DNA of 64,000 nt from Oscillospiraceae bacterium (GTDB taxonomy: Bacteria; Bacillota; Clostridia; Oscillospirales; Oscillospiraceae): contig CAJTEA010000007.1 of NCBI GenBank assembly GCA_910575265.1, positions 114,333-178,332 on the forward strand, given 5' to 3'. Each line of letters opens with the position of its first letter. Positions within the stretch are counted from its first letter, which is position 1. The translations under genes were made by a program, and so were the position numbers. The notes beneath the pieces were generated by a model. That model was not told the DNA's origin. It searched no databases and worked only from the letters and a program-made list of their open reading frames with translations. Positions 1 through 6,666 of this stretch are shown here, piece by piece.

Positions 1-105
1 GCCCACAAGGACCATAATCACCACCCGCAGCACATCGCCCAGGGTCAAATCATGGATGCCCACGCTTTTGCCTACCGCTCGCAGAACTTCCTCTACCGTT
101 TCCAT
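1..105 (-). CDS. N-terminal fragment of a probable membrane protein (cut by window edge)
   Basis: Reading leftwards from an ATG at 105 there is an open frame of 35 codons that runs off the window. A good Shine-Dalgarno (GGAGGAG) lies just upstream. The peptide begins METVEEVLRAVGKSVG and becomes hydrophobic at its end (VLRVVIMVLVG), as at the entry to a first membrane helix. The pattern is compatible with the start of a small-conductance mechanosensitive channel (MscS) protein, but 35 residues are too few to be sure. It lies downstream of mreB on the same strand, separated by a hairpin. Confidence 0.45.
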   Translation of the reverse strand, partial: METVEEVLRAVGKSVGIHDLTLGDVLRVVIMVLVG

Positions 106-122
106 AGCTCTCCTCCTTGCCA

Positions 123-149
123 AAACAGCCGGCCACCGGCCGGCTGTTT
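123..149 (-). terminator. Hairpin after mreB, possible intrinsic terminator
   Basis: A perfect 12-bp stem (123-134 with 138-149) with a 3-base loop follows the mreB stop. On the minus strand it ends in TTTT. The T-run is short, so read-through into the next minus-strand gene is possible. Confidence 0.5.
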
Positions 150-160
150 CCTGTTTTCGA

Positions 161-1192
161 TCAGTAATTCATCTGCTTGCGGCGGGACAGGTTCATGGTG
201 CCGTCCTGCATGTGGTCCAGGTTCTCCAGGCTCTTGCCGGTGCCGTAGGCCACGCAGGAGATGGCGTCGTCCGCCACATGGGTCTCGATGCCGGTGTGGG
301 ACTGGACCAGCTTGTCAAAGCCCCACAGCAGAGAGCCGCCGCCAGTCATGATGATGCCGTTGGTAGAGATGTCCGCCACCAGCTCGGGCGGGGTGCGCTC
401 CAGAACGCCGTGGATGGCCTCCAGAATGGAGTTGGAGGTCTCCTCAAAGGCCTCGATCATCTCGCTGGAGGTGACGTTGAACACCCGGGGCAGTCCGGTC
501 ATCAGGCACCGGCCCTTGATCTCCATAGTGACCTCCTCCGGGCGGGGGAAGACGCAGCCGATGTTGATCTTCAGCTCCTCGGCGGTGCGGTCGCCCACCA
601 GAACGTTGTGCTTGCGGCGGATATACTTCACTACCGCCTCGTCAAACTTGTCGCCGGCCACCTTAATGGAGGCGGACTCCACCACGCCGCCCAGAGAGAT
701 GACGGCGATGTCGGCGGTGCCGCCGCCGATGTCCACCACCATATGGCCGTCCGGCTTGGTGATGTCGATGCCGGCGCCGATGGCGGCGGCCACCGGCTCC
801 TCAATCAGGTAGGCCCGACGGGCGCCCGCCTGGATACCGGCGTCCACCACGGCGCGCTCCTCTACCTCGGTAATCCCCGAGGGGACGCAGATGAGCAGGC
901 GGGGCTTGAACAGGGAGAAGGAAGTGACCTTCTTCATAAATTCCTTCAGCATCCGCTCGGTCATGTCGTAGTCGGAGATCACGCCCTCCCGCAGAGGACG
1001 CATGGCCACGATGTTTCCGGGGGTACGGCCCAACATGGCCTGGGCCTCTGTTCCCACCTTGAGCAGCTTGCCGGTATTCTTGTCCATGGCCACCACAGAG
1101 GGCTCGCGCAGGACAACACCCTTGTTCCGAATATATACCAAAACCGACGCGGTACCCAAGTCGATGCCGATATCCTTACTAAAGAAACCCAT
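161..1192 (-). CDS. mreB: Rod shape-determining protein MreB
   Basis: Bacterial actin homologue that polymerises under the membrane and organises the elongation machinery for peptidoglycan synthesis. The 343-residue product has normal MreB length. It shows the phosphate-1 loop near the start (GIDLGTASVLVY), the segment CVPSGITEVEERAVVDAGIQAGAR, the phosphate-2 motif VVDIGGGTADIAVISLGG, and the adenosine motif IIMTGGGSLLWG. The frame is open up to 1264, but I place the start at the ATG at 1192 (MGFFSKDIG): it has an AAGGTGG ribosome site 8 bases upstream and matches the usual MreB N-terminus. No mreC or mreD is adjacent, so it stands apart from the classical mreBCD cluster; a divergent truncated relative lies at 4332-4832. 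Confidence 0.95.
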   Translation of the reverse strand: MGFFSKDIGIDLGTASVLVYIRNKGVVLREPSVVAMDKNTGKLLKVGTEAQAMLGRTPGNIVAMRPLREGVISDYDMTERMLKEFMKKVTSFSLFKPRLLICVPSGITEVEERAVVDAGIQAGARRAYLIEEPVAAAIGAGIDITKPDGHMVVDIGGGTADIAVISLGGVVESASIKVAGDKFDEAVVKYIRRKHNVLVGDRTAEELKINIGCVFPRPEEVTMEIKGRCLMTGLPRVFNVTSSEMIEAFEETSNSILEAIHGVLERTPPELVADISTNGIIMTGGGSLLWGFDKLVQSHTGIETHVADDAISCVAYGTGKSLENLDHMQDGTMNLSRRKQMNY

Positions 1193-1307
1193 GTTCTGAT
1201 CCACCTTATCATTATTTGGTTTATTTTCAAACCGTCCAAAGCTGGGGCGGCTTTTAAATTCCAATCTGTATTATAACCTGACAGCGGACGGTTTTCAACC
1301 GTTTTTT

Positions 1308-2000
1308 CTAACAATTTTCCCCTTTTTTTCCGCCCCGCTTCGTATCTCCCCGCGCCCGGGCCAGGGTGAGGCCAAACACCTGTTCGGCCCGAGCCTGCCG
1401 CAGCAGGGCGGCGCACTCGCTGAGGGTAGCGCCGGAGGTGACCACGTCGTCCACCAGCACCACCCGCTTTCCGGTCAGGTCGGTCCCGGGCAGCAGGGCA
1501 TAGACCCCACGGGCGTTGGCCCGGCGGGCGCTCTCCTCCTCCAGGTCGGACTGGGGCGCGGTGTTCCGCACCTTTTTCAGCGCCGGCCCCACTGGGATGG
1601 ACCGCAGACGGCCCACCTCCCGGCCCAGCAGCTCCGCCTGATTGAAGCCACGCTCCCGCAGGCGCTTTTTGGACAGCGGAGCCCAGCAGATATAGTCCGC
1701 GCCCTGGGGCAGACGGGCTTCCAGGCACTGGGCCATCAGGACAGCCAGGGGCTTCCCCAGCGCCCGCACCCGGCTGAACTTATACCGGTGGATGGCTTCG
1801 CGCACCATATCCTCGTAGGCCAGGGGAGAAAAACAGCCGTCGGCAAAGTCGATGGTCCGCTCCCCCGCCCTGCCCTCCAGCCAGGGCAGTTTGGCCTGAC
1901 ACGGCCGGCACGCGGGGGCGCGTGGATTGTCCAGAATGGTTTCACAATAAGGACACTTGGGCGGAAAAAGCAGATCCAGCACCTTCTCCCCCACGCTCAT
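1308..2000 (-). CDS. comF: ComF family phosphoribosyltransferase-like competence protein
   Basis: ComF proteins take part in DNA uptake during natural transformation in Gram-positive bacteria, and related proteins act as phosphoribosyltransferases. The 230-residue product has the usual ComF layout: an N-terminal zinc-ribbon (CPYC near residue 17 and CRPC near residue 32) and a C-terminal PRTase domain with the PRPP loop VVLVDDVVTSGAT. Its ATG overlaps the stop codon of the upstream ribbon-helix-helix gene (ATGA at 1997-2000), and its ribosome site (GGAGG) lies inside that gene, so the two are translationally coupled. No other competence genes are visible here. Confidence 0.88.
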   Translation of the reverse strand: MSVGEKVLDLLFPPKCPYCETILDNPRAPACRPCQAKLPWLEGRAGERTIDFADGCFSPLAYEDMVREAIHRYKFSRVRALGKPLAVLMAQCLEARLPQGADYICWAPLSKKRLRERGFNQAELLGREVGRLRSIPVGPALKKVRNTAPQSDLEEESARRANARGVYALLPGTDLTGKRVVLVDDVVTSGATLSECAALLRQARAEQVFGLTLARARGDTKRGGKKGENC

Positions 2001-2173
2001 TTCAGCTCGTCCTCCGGAATGGGACCGTGTTCCTTTTCAAATTCCCGGATACATTTTTGAATCAAATACAAAATTTGACCGCTCATGGAACGGCCTTCGT
2101 ACTCCGCGATATAGACCAGTTTTCCGTGGTGCTCACCACTGATCGTAATCCCTAAATGTTTATCCCGTTTCAT
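1997..2173 (-). CDS. Small ribbon-helix-helix (Arc-like) DNA-binding protein
   Basis: A 58-residue protein starting MKRDKHLGITISGEHHG. A short beta-strand, then two helices (KLVYIAEYEGRSMSGQILYLIQKCIREFEKEHG), is the layout of Arc/MetJ-type dimeric repressors. The frame is open to 2299, but the first 42 codons have no ribosome site and read as non-coding sequence; ATG at 2173 is preceded by GGTGG. The stop overlaps the comF start. A perfect palindrome AACTTGA-N-TCAAGTT (2243-2257) lies upstream and is a candidate operator for autoregulation. The target is inferred, not shown. Confidence 0.7.
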   Translation of the reverse strand: MKRDKHLGITISGEHHGKLVYIAEYEGRSMSGQILYLIQKCIREFEKEHGPIPEDELK

Positions 2174-2242
2174 CAGTTTACCACCATCCAATTTTCTCTT
2201 GAACGTATGATATCCTAATGAAGTGCGTGATATCTCATTTTC

Positions 2243-2257
2243 AACTTGATTCAAGTT
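2243..2257. promoter_or_regulatory. 15-bp palindrome, candidate operator of the ribbon-helix-helix gene
   Basis: AACTTGA and TCAAGTT face each other across a single base, about 70 bases upstream of the ribbon-helix-helix start and close to the plus-strand promoter at 2293-2320. A further half-site-like AACTTG lies at about 2265. Binding by the neighbouring repressor is an inference. Confidence 0.35.
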
Positions 2258-2292
2258 AGAAAAAAACTTGCTTTCAGTTTTGCCAAACAGAC

Positions 2293-2320
2293 TTGACAAA
2301 CAGCCACAGTATGGTATAAT
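2293..2320 (+). promoter_or_regulatory. Strong sigma-A promoter for a short antisense RNA
   Basis: TTGACA (2293-2298), a 16-base spacer and TATAAT (2315-2320) are both consensus. No plus-strand coding frame follows. The predicted RNA would begin near 2327 and run into the 3' end of the minus-strand small membrane peptide gene (2404-2499), as antitoxin RNAs of type I systems do. Confidence 0.7.
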
Positions 2321-2326
2321 TATATA

Positions 2327-2410
2327 AAAGGCGCTGCTGCATAGCGGTCAGCCCTTTGTGCTAAGGGAAAAATCCGTTAGCCGTCCGGGGTCGAGCCGGG
2401 CGGCTAACAC
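2327..2410 (+). ncRNA. Predicted antisense RNA overlapping the toxin-like mRNA
   Basis: Inferred from the consensus promoter at 2293-2320 and the stable stem at 2376-2408, which the plus-strand RNA also contains. The stem is not followed by a clear T-run on this strand, so the 3' end is uncertain. The RNA would be complementary to the terminator and 3' untranslated part of the convergent peptide mRNA. Confidence 0.4.
2368..2408 (-). terminator. Intrinsic terminator of the small membrane peptide gene
   Basis: The stem pairs 2376-2388 with 2396-2408 (GTTAGCCG and CCGG arms with one mismatch) around a 7-base loop. On the minus strand it is followed by ATTTTTCCC. It begins at the peptide's stop codon. 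Confidence 0.65.
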
Positions 2411-2499
2411 GCGTTTGGGGATGTAACAATCATCAGCAAAGCTGTTATGATCACACAAACCACGAAACGCAGGACCTTCGTCCAACGCCCGTCACCCAA
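2404..2499 (-). CDS. 31-residue hydrophobic peptide, candidate type I toxin
   Basis: A short frame starting at TTG (2499) behind a very strong ribosome site (AAAGGGGGTGAGG, 2515-2503). The peptide has a basic start (MGDGRWTKVLR), one membrane-spanning stretch (FVVCVIITALLMIVT) and a short polar end (SPNAC). It has its own consensus promoter on the minus strand (2561-2589) and its own terminator at the stop codon, so it forms an independent unit of about 200 bases. A convergent antisense promoter overlaps the 3' end. Size, topology and arrangement match type I toxin genes of Firmicutes such as txpA/ratA or bsrG/SR4, but I do not recognise the sequence family. A tiny upstream frame of 11 codons (ATG near 2546) ends at the ribosome site. 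Confidence 0.55.
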   Translation of the reverse strand: MGDGRWTKVLRFVVCVIITALLMIVTSPNAC

Positions 2500-2560
2500 T
2501 CGCCTCACCCCCTTTCGATCAGGGAGTGGCTAACCGCCATTCGCAACAGCGCCTGTCCTC

Positions 2561-2589
2561 AGTATAGAGGGCAGGCGCTGCCTTGTCAA
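2561..2589 (-). promoter_or_regulatory. Consensus minus-strand promoter of the small peptide gene
   Basis: On the minus strand: TTGACA (2589-2584), 17-base spacer, TATACT (2566-2561). Transcription would start near 2554 and run through the 31-residue peptide frame to the terminator at 2376-2408. Confidence 0.7.
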
Positions 2590-2594
2590 TGATT

Positions 2595-3311
2595 TCATTC
2601 CTGTTCGTCCAGCGGCATGGGCGGCTCGGGCCGTCCGAAGGTGGTCTCATCACAGACCCGGTTCAGGCTGTCAAACGCCTCCTCCTGACCGCCCATCAGC
2701 TGCAAAAGCTGGTCCAGGCTGTCGCCGGCCCGGCCAAGCTCGCTGGCGGCGTGGGCCACGGTGCTCTCCACATCGGAACACAGGCTGTCGTACTCGCTCC
2801 GGACCCGCCGCAGCCACTGCTCAAGCTGGCGGCGGAGCTGGCGGGCGTCCCGCTCCGCCTTCTCCTGGATGGCCTGGGCCCGGCGGTGGGCCTCCAGCTC
2901 CACCCCGGCTGTACGCTCTTTCAGCTCCAGATAGGCCTGAGCATCGGGCCGGGCCGCGTCCAGCGCGGCCTGGATCTCGTCCCGCTCCTGGCGGACCTTC
3001 TCCAGCTCCCGCTCTGTCTGCCCAGCCTGGGCCCGGATGGAGGACAGCTCCAACTCCGTCTTTGACACCTGGGCGCTCAGGCCCTCCCGCTCCTGCCGGA
3101 GCCGGGTCAGCTCCTGCTGGGCCTCAGCCAGCTGGCCGCGCAGATCCTCCCCCTCCTTCCGGAAGGTGTCCCGCTGGCCCTCCGCCTCCTCCAGCCGCTT
3201 CTGCAGCTCCTGCTGAGCCTGGGCGGACTGTTTGGACTGCTCCTCTAAAAATGTGAGCACATCCTGCTTATTAAAGCCGCCCAACGCGGCGGAACGGAAG
3301 GGATGATCCAT
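2595..3311 (-). CDS. DivIVA-like coiled-coil protein
   Basis: A 238-residue, strongly charged protein. The first 25 residues (MDHPFRSAALGGFNKQDVLTFLEEQ) resemble the DivIVA/GpsB membrane-binding start, in which a short hydrophobic turn is followed by a helix. Residues about 25-200 are almost continuous coiled coil rich in Glu, Gln, Arg and Leu. DivIVA proteins mark curved membrane at septa and poles and recruit division or cell-wall factors. The C-terminus (FGRPEPPMPLDEQE) is acidic. Its promoter lies at 3344-3372. It could be a DivIVA-domain protein of other function; identification rests on the N-terminus. Confidence 0.6.
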   Translation of the reverse strand: MDHPFRSAALGGFNKQDVLTFLEEQSKQSAQAQQELQKRLEEAEGQRDTFRKEGEDLRGQLAEAQQELTRLRQEREGLSAQVSKTELELSSIRAQAGQTERELEKVRQERDEIQAALDAARPDAQAYLELKERTAGVELEAHRRAQAIQEKAERDARQLRRQLEQWLRRVRSEYDSLCSDVESTVAHAASELGRAGDSLDQLLQLMGGQEEAFDSLNRVCDETTFGRPEPPMPLDEQE

Positions 3312-3343
3312 AGCTGCGCACCTCTCTCTGTCTTTTCCGTGTC

Positions 3344-3372
3344 ATTTTAGCACAGTTGAGCGCAAATTACAA
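3344..3372 (-). promoter_or_regulatory. Promoter of the DivIVA-like gene
   Basis: On the minus strand: TTGTAA (3372-3367), 17-base spacer, TAAAAT (3349-3344). It is divergent to and just left of the plus-strand promoter at 3384-3413. Confidence 0.55.
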
Positions 3373-3383
3373 TCACTATTTCA

Positions 3384-3413
3384 TTGACGGATTTCCCCAG
3401 CGGATGGTATACT
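3384..3413 (+). promoter_or_regulatory. Promoter of the methyltransferase gene
   Basis: TTGACG (3384-3389), 18-base spacer, TATACT (3408-3413), about 40 bases upstream of the ATG at 3453. Confidence 0.6.
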
Positions 3414-3452
3414 GGTTCCAATTTGACCTATCATGACAAGGAGGACAAAGCG

Positions 3453-4316
3453 ATGTGGCTGTCCGATCAATGGAGCGATTATGAGCTTATCGACTGTGGC
3501 CGGGGGGAAAAGCTGGAGCGCTGGGGGGATCAGCTGCTGGTGCGGCCCGACCCCCAGGCCATCTGGAGCACCCCCCGGCTCCATCCGGGCTGGAAAAAGA
3601 ACGCCGGGCGGTACGCCCGCTCCTCCACCGGGGGCGGGCAGTGGGTCAACCGGTCCATGCCGGAGCGGTGGACGGTGTCTTATGGAGCGCTCACCTTCAA
3701 CGTCAAACCCATGAACTTCAAGCACACCGGCCTGTTCCCGGAACAGGCGTCCAACTGGGACTTCGCCCGGGAGCGGATTCAAACCGCCGGCCGACCGGTG
3801 AGCGTACTCAATCTCTTCGCCTATACTGGCGGCGCTACCGCGGCCTGCGCCGCCGCCGGGGCAAGTGTGTGCCATGTGGACGCCGCCAAAGGGATGGTCC
3901 AGTGGGCCAGGGAAAACGCCAAATCCTCTGGACTGGAGGACGCCCCCATCCGCTGGATTGTGGACGACTGCGCCAAATTTGTGGAGCGGGAGATCCGCCG
4001 GGGCCGGAAATACGACGCCGTCATCATGGACCCGCCCTCCTACGGCCGGGGCCCCACCGGCGAGGTGTGGAAGCTGGAGGAGAGCCTGTACCCCTTTGTG
4101 GAGCTGGTTTCCGGGGTGCTGTCCGACCAGCCGCTGTTCATGATTTTGAACTCCTACACCACCGGTCTGGCCCCCAGCGTGGTCACCTACATTCTGGAAA
4201 CGCTGATCACCAAAAAATTCGGCGGCCACACCTGCTCCGACGAGCTGGGCCTGCCCGTGACCGAAAGCGGTCTGGCCCTCCCCTGCGGGGCCACCGGGCG
4301 GTGGACCCGGGATTAG
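3453..4316 (+). CDS. Class I SAM-dependent methyltransferase (RlmI/RlmK-like)
   Basis: A 287-residue methyltransferase. The SAM-binding region reads VSVLNLFAYTGGATAACAAAGASVCHVDAAKGMVQWARENA, and the catalytic loop is YDAVIMDPPSYGRGPTGEVWKL; the DPPSYGRG form is typical of the 23S rRNA m5C/m7G methyltransferase family RlmI/RlmK(RlmL C-terminus). The substrate is therefore probably 23S rRNA, but the exact base cannot be read from sequence. No PUA domain is present at the N-terminus, unlike RlmI. The start at 3453 follows AAGGAGG; the frame is open further up, but that part overlaps the promoter. It is followed after 15 bases by the MreB-like fragment gene. Confidence 0.8.
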   Translation: MWLSDQWSDYELIDCGRGEKLERWGDQLLVRPDPQAIWSTPRLHPGWKKNAGRYARSSTGGGQWVNRSMPERWTVSYGALTFNVKPMNFKHTGLFPEQASNWDFARERIQTAGRPVSVLNLFAYTGGATAACAAAGASVCHVDAAKGMVQWARENAKSSGLEDAPIRWIVDDCAKFVEREIRRGRKYDAVIMDPPSYGRGPTGEVWKLEESLYPFVELVSGVLSDQPLFMILNSYTTGLAPSVVTYILETLITKKFGGHTCSDELGLPVTESGLALPCGATGRWTRD

Positions 4317-4331
4317 AGAGGAGAATCCAAG

Positions 4332-4832
4332 ATGCTGAAACAATTTGTCCTGTCCCCCAACCGCCTCCTTCCGGACGGCTGGCACCTGGAATATCCGCCC
4401 GCCCAGCTTACGGTACACAACGTCAAAACCGGGCGGCAGGCGCAGGACCTGTCCCTCATCGCGGTGAACCGCGCCCAGCCGGACCGGCCGGCCGCCGTGG
4501 GCAGGGACGCGCTCCAGTATCAAGACAGCCCGGATTTCGCGGTGTTCTCCCCCTTCCGTCAGGGGCAGATCGCACACTTTCCCGCGGCGGCACTGCTGAT
4601 CAAGTCCCTGCTAGGCCGGATTGGCCCAAAGCTGTTGATTCCCAAACCCGTCATGTGCGTCCACATCCAGGAGCGCGCCACCCAGGTGGAGGAACAGGCC
4701 CTAGCCGAGGCCGCCATCCAGTGCGGCGCGCGGAAGGTCTTTTTCTATACGGATTCCCTCTCCGCGATGGCGCGGACCGCTGAGAGCCGCAAAGAGCTGC
4801 GGCGCGCCATTCTTCTGCATATTGACCCCTGA
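4332..4832 (+). CDS. Truncated MreB/actin-like protein of unknown function
   Basis: A 166-residue protein. From about residue 40 to the end it follows MreB: LSLIAVNRAQPDRPAAVGRD parallels the MreB segment PSVVAMDKNTGKLLKVGTEA, SPFRQGQIAHF parallels RPLREGVISDY, and PVMCVHIQERATQVEEQA then AAIQCGARKVFFYTDSLSA parallel CVPSGITEVEERA then GIQAGARRAYLIEEPVA. The nucleotide-binding phosphate-1 loop is absent at the N-terminus and the whole second half (phosphate-2, adenosine motif) is missing, so it cannot bind nucleotide like MreB. Ribosome site AGAGGAG precedes the ATG. It ends with a clean terminator, so the truncation is not obviously recent. It is probably co-transcribed with the methyltransferase. 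Confidence 0.6.
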   Translation: MLKQFVLSPNRLLPDGWHLEYPPAQLTVHNVKTGRQAQDLSLIAVNRAQPDRPAAVGRDALQYQDSPDFAVFSPFRQGQIAHFPAAALLIKSLLGRIGPKLLIPKPVMCVHIQERATQVEEQALAEAAIQCGARKVFFYTDSLSAMARTAESRKELRRAILLHIDP

Positions 4833-4839
4833 ACCGCCG

Positions 4840-4866
4840 CCCTCCCCGCCAAACGGGGAGGGTTTT
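4840..4866 (+). terminator. Intrinsic terminator
   Basis: Stem 4840-4847 with 4855-4862 (CCCTCCCC / GGGGAGGG), loop of 7, then TTTT. It closes the methyltransferase and MreB-like unit. Confidence 0.75.
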
Positions 4867-4880
4867 CGTCTCTTTACACA

Positions 4881-4910
4881 TTGACGAAACCGGCCATGAA
4901 GTGGTATAAT
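4881..4910 (+). promoter_or_regulatory. Promoter of the ecfA1-ecfA2-ecfT operon
   Basis: TTGACG (4881-4886), 18-base spacer, TATAAT (4905-4910), about 40 bases before the ecfA1 start. Confidence 0.65.
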
Positions 4911-4948
4911 ACGGCGTTACTTTTCTTAGAAGCATCGGAGGGACCGCC

Positions 4949-5791
4949 ATGTCCGCCATCATTCAAACCCACGACCTGCGCTTCTCCTACCCCGCTGTCG
5001 AGGGAACCACCCCGGTGGTGCTGGACGGCGTGAGCCTGGACATTGAGGAGGGCTCCTTCGTGGCCGTGCTGGGCCACAACGGCTGCGGCAAGTCCACCCT
5101 GGCCAAGCATATGAACGCCATCCTCCTGCCCTCCGGGGGGACAGTCTATGTGGACGGCATCGACACCTCCGACGAGGACCGGCTGCTGGACATCCGCCGC
5201 GCGGTTGGCATGGTGTTCCAGAACCCGGACAACCAGATCGTGGCCAACGTGGTGGAGGAGGACGTGGCCTTCGCCCCCGAAAACCTGGGGGTCCCCCCCG
5301 CCGAGATCAGGCAGCGGGTGGACGACGCGCTGAAAGCCGTGAACATGTACTCCTTCCGGGAGCACGCCCCCCACCTCCTCTCCGGCGGGCAGAAGCAGCG
5401 GGTTGCTATCGCGGGCGTGATTGCCATGCGGCCCCGGTGCATTGTGCTGGACGAGCCCACCGCCATGCTGGACCCCATCGGGCGCAAGGACGTGCTGAGC
5501 ACCATCAAGGCGCTGAACCGGGAACGGGGCGTCACCGTCGTCCTCATCACCCACCACATGGACGAGGCCGCCCAGGCCGACCGGCTGGTGGTCATGGCGA
5601 AGGGCAAGGTAGTCGCCGACGGCGCGCCAAAGTCGGTTTTCTCCCATGTGGAGGAGCTGCGCCAGGTGGGGCTCACCGTCCCCCAGACCACCGCCCTGCT
5701 GTGGGAGCTGCGCCAAGAGGGGTATGACGTCCCCCTGGACGCCCTCAGCGACGAGGAGTGCGCTCAGGCGCTGTATAAACTGCTTCAATAA
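4949..5791 (+). CDS. ecfA1: ECF transporter ATPase A1
   Basis: One of the two ATPases of the energy-coupling factor module that powers vitamin and metal uptake by separate S-components. The 280-residue protein has Walker A GHNGCGKSTL (about residues 45-54), Q-loop VFQNPDNQIV, signature LSGGQKQRVAIAG, Walker B CIVLDEPTAML and the switch histidine in VLITHHMDEA. The VFQNPDNQ form is typical of EcfA. It is followed at once by ecfA2 and ecfT, the standard group II ECF order. No S-component lies nearby, which fits a module shared by several S-components. Confidence 0.93.
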   Translation: MSAIIQTHDLRFSYPAVEGTTPVVLDGVSLDIEEGSFVAVLGHNGCGKSTLAKHMNAILLPSGGTVYVDGIDTSDEDRLLDIRRAVGMVFQNPDNQIVANVVEEDVAFAPENLGVPPAEIRQRVDDALKAVNMYSFREHAPHLLSGGQKQRVAIAGVIAMRPRCIVLDEPTAMLDPIGRKDVLSTIKALNRERGVTVVLITHHMDEAAQADRLVVMAKGKVVADGAPKSVFSHVEELRQVGLTVPQTTALLWELRQEGYDVPLDALSDEECAQALYKLLQ

Positions 5792-5802
5792 GGATGACCG
5801 CT

Positions 5803-6666
5803 ATGCAGCCTGTTATTGAGACAAAGAACCTCACCCACATCTACTCCGCCGGGACCCCCTTTGAGCACACGGCCCTGGACAGCGTGGACTTTCGCGCCTA
5901 TCCCGGGGAGTATCTGGGCATCATCGGCCACACCGGGTCCGGGAAGTCCACCCTCATTCAGCACCTCAACGCCCTGCTCAAGCCCACAGCGGGAACGGTG
6001 CTTTTTCAGGATACCGATATCTGGTCCGACCCCAAACTCACCAGGCGGACCCGGTTCCAGGTGGGGCTGGTGTTCCAGTATCCGGAGTACCAGCTTTTTG
6101 AGGAGACGGTGTACAAGGACATCTCCTTCGGCCCGAAAAACATGGGGCTGGATGAAAAGGAGATCGACCGCCGGGTGCGGGCGGCGGCCTACTTCGTGGG
6201 CCTGCGGGACGACCAGCTGGAGAAGTCCCCCTTTGAGCTGTCCGGCGGACAGAAGCGCCGGGTGGCCATCGCGGGGGTGATCGCCATGGAGCCCAAGGTG
6301 CTCATTCTGGACGAACCCACCGCCGGACTGGATCCGGAGGGGGTGGAATCCATCCTGGGCAACATCCGGGAGTACCACCAGGCCCACAACGCCACCATCA
6401 TTCTGGTGTCCCACTCCATGGAGGAGGTGGCCCGGTCGGTGGACCGGCTGGTGGCCGTCAACGACGGAAAAATCCCCTTCCAGGGTCCGCCCCGGGAGGT
6501 CTTTCAGCATGGGGACGAGCTGGAACAAATGGGACTGGGCGTCCCCCAGCTCACAAGGGTGTTCCACCGCCTGAAGGCCATGGGCGTTGAGATAGACCCG
6601 TCTGTCTACACGCTGGAGCAGGCCAAATCCGCTATCCTGGAAAAGCTGAACAAGGGGGCGGTGTAA
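5803..6666 (+). CDS. ecfA2: ECF transporter ATPase A2
   Basis: Second ATPase of the ECF module, 287 residues. Walker A GHTGSGKSTL, Q-loop VFQYPEYQLFEETV, signature LSGGQKRRVAIAG, Walker B VLILDEPTAGLDPEG, switch H in ILVSHSMEEV. The VFQYPEYQLFE motif marks it as EcfA2 rather than A1. An ATG at 5794 lies directly against the AAGGA ribosome site, so the ATG at 5803 (8 bases spacing) is the more likely start. The gap to ecfA1 is 11 bases and the stop abuts the GTG of ecfT. Confidence 0.92.
   Translation: MQPVIETKNLTHIYSAGTPFEHTALDSVDFRAYPGEYLGIIGHTGSGKSTLIQHLNALLKPTAGTVLFQDTDIWSDPKLTRRTRFQVGLVFQYPEYQLFEETVYKDISFGPKNMGLDEKEIDRRVRAAAYFVGLRDDQLEKSPFELSGGQKRRVAIAGVIAMEPKVLILDEPTAGLDPEGVESILGNIREYHQAHNATIILVSHSMEEVARSVDRLVAVNDGKIPFQGPPREVFQHGDELEQMGLGVPQLTRVFHRLKAMGVEIDPSVYTLEQAKSAILEKLNKGAV

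Noticed and set aside
56..1276. Long plus-strand frame of 406 codons opposite mreB
   Set aside because: It is the mirror of a strongly conserved mreB gene; its translation is His/Gly/Val-rich low-complexity, as expected for the reverse of GC-rich coding DNA. The same holds for the other long frames opposite ftsH, dnaK, bcd-etf and the adhesin.
2174..2299. N-terminal extension of the ribbon-helix-helix protein to 100 residues
   Set aside because: It would start at a TTG overlapping a consensus promoter, has no ribosome site, and covers the palindrome; the 58-residue form has a good start.
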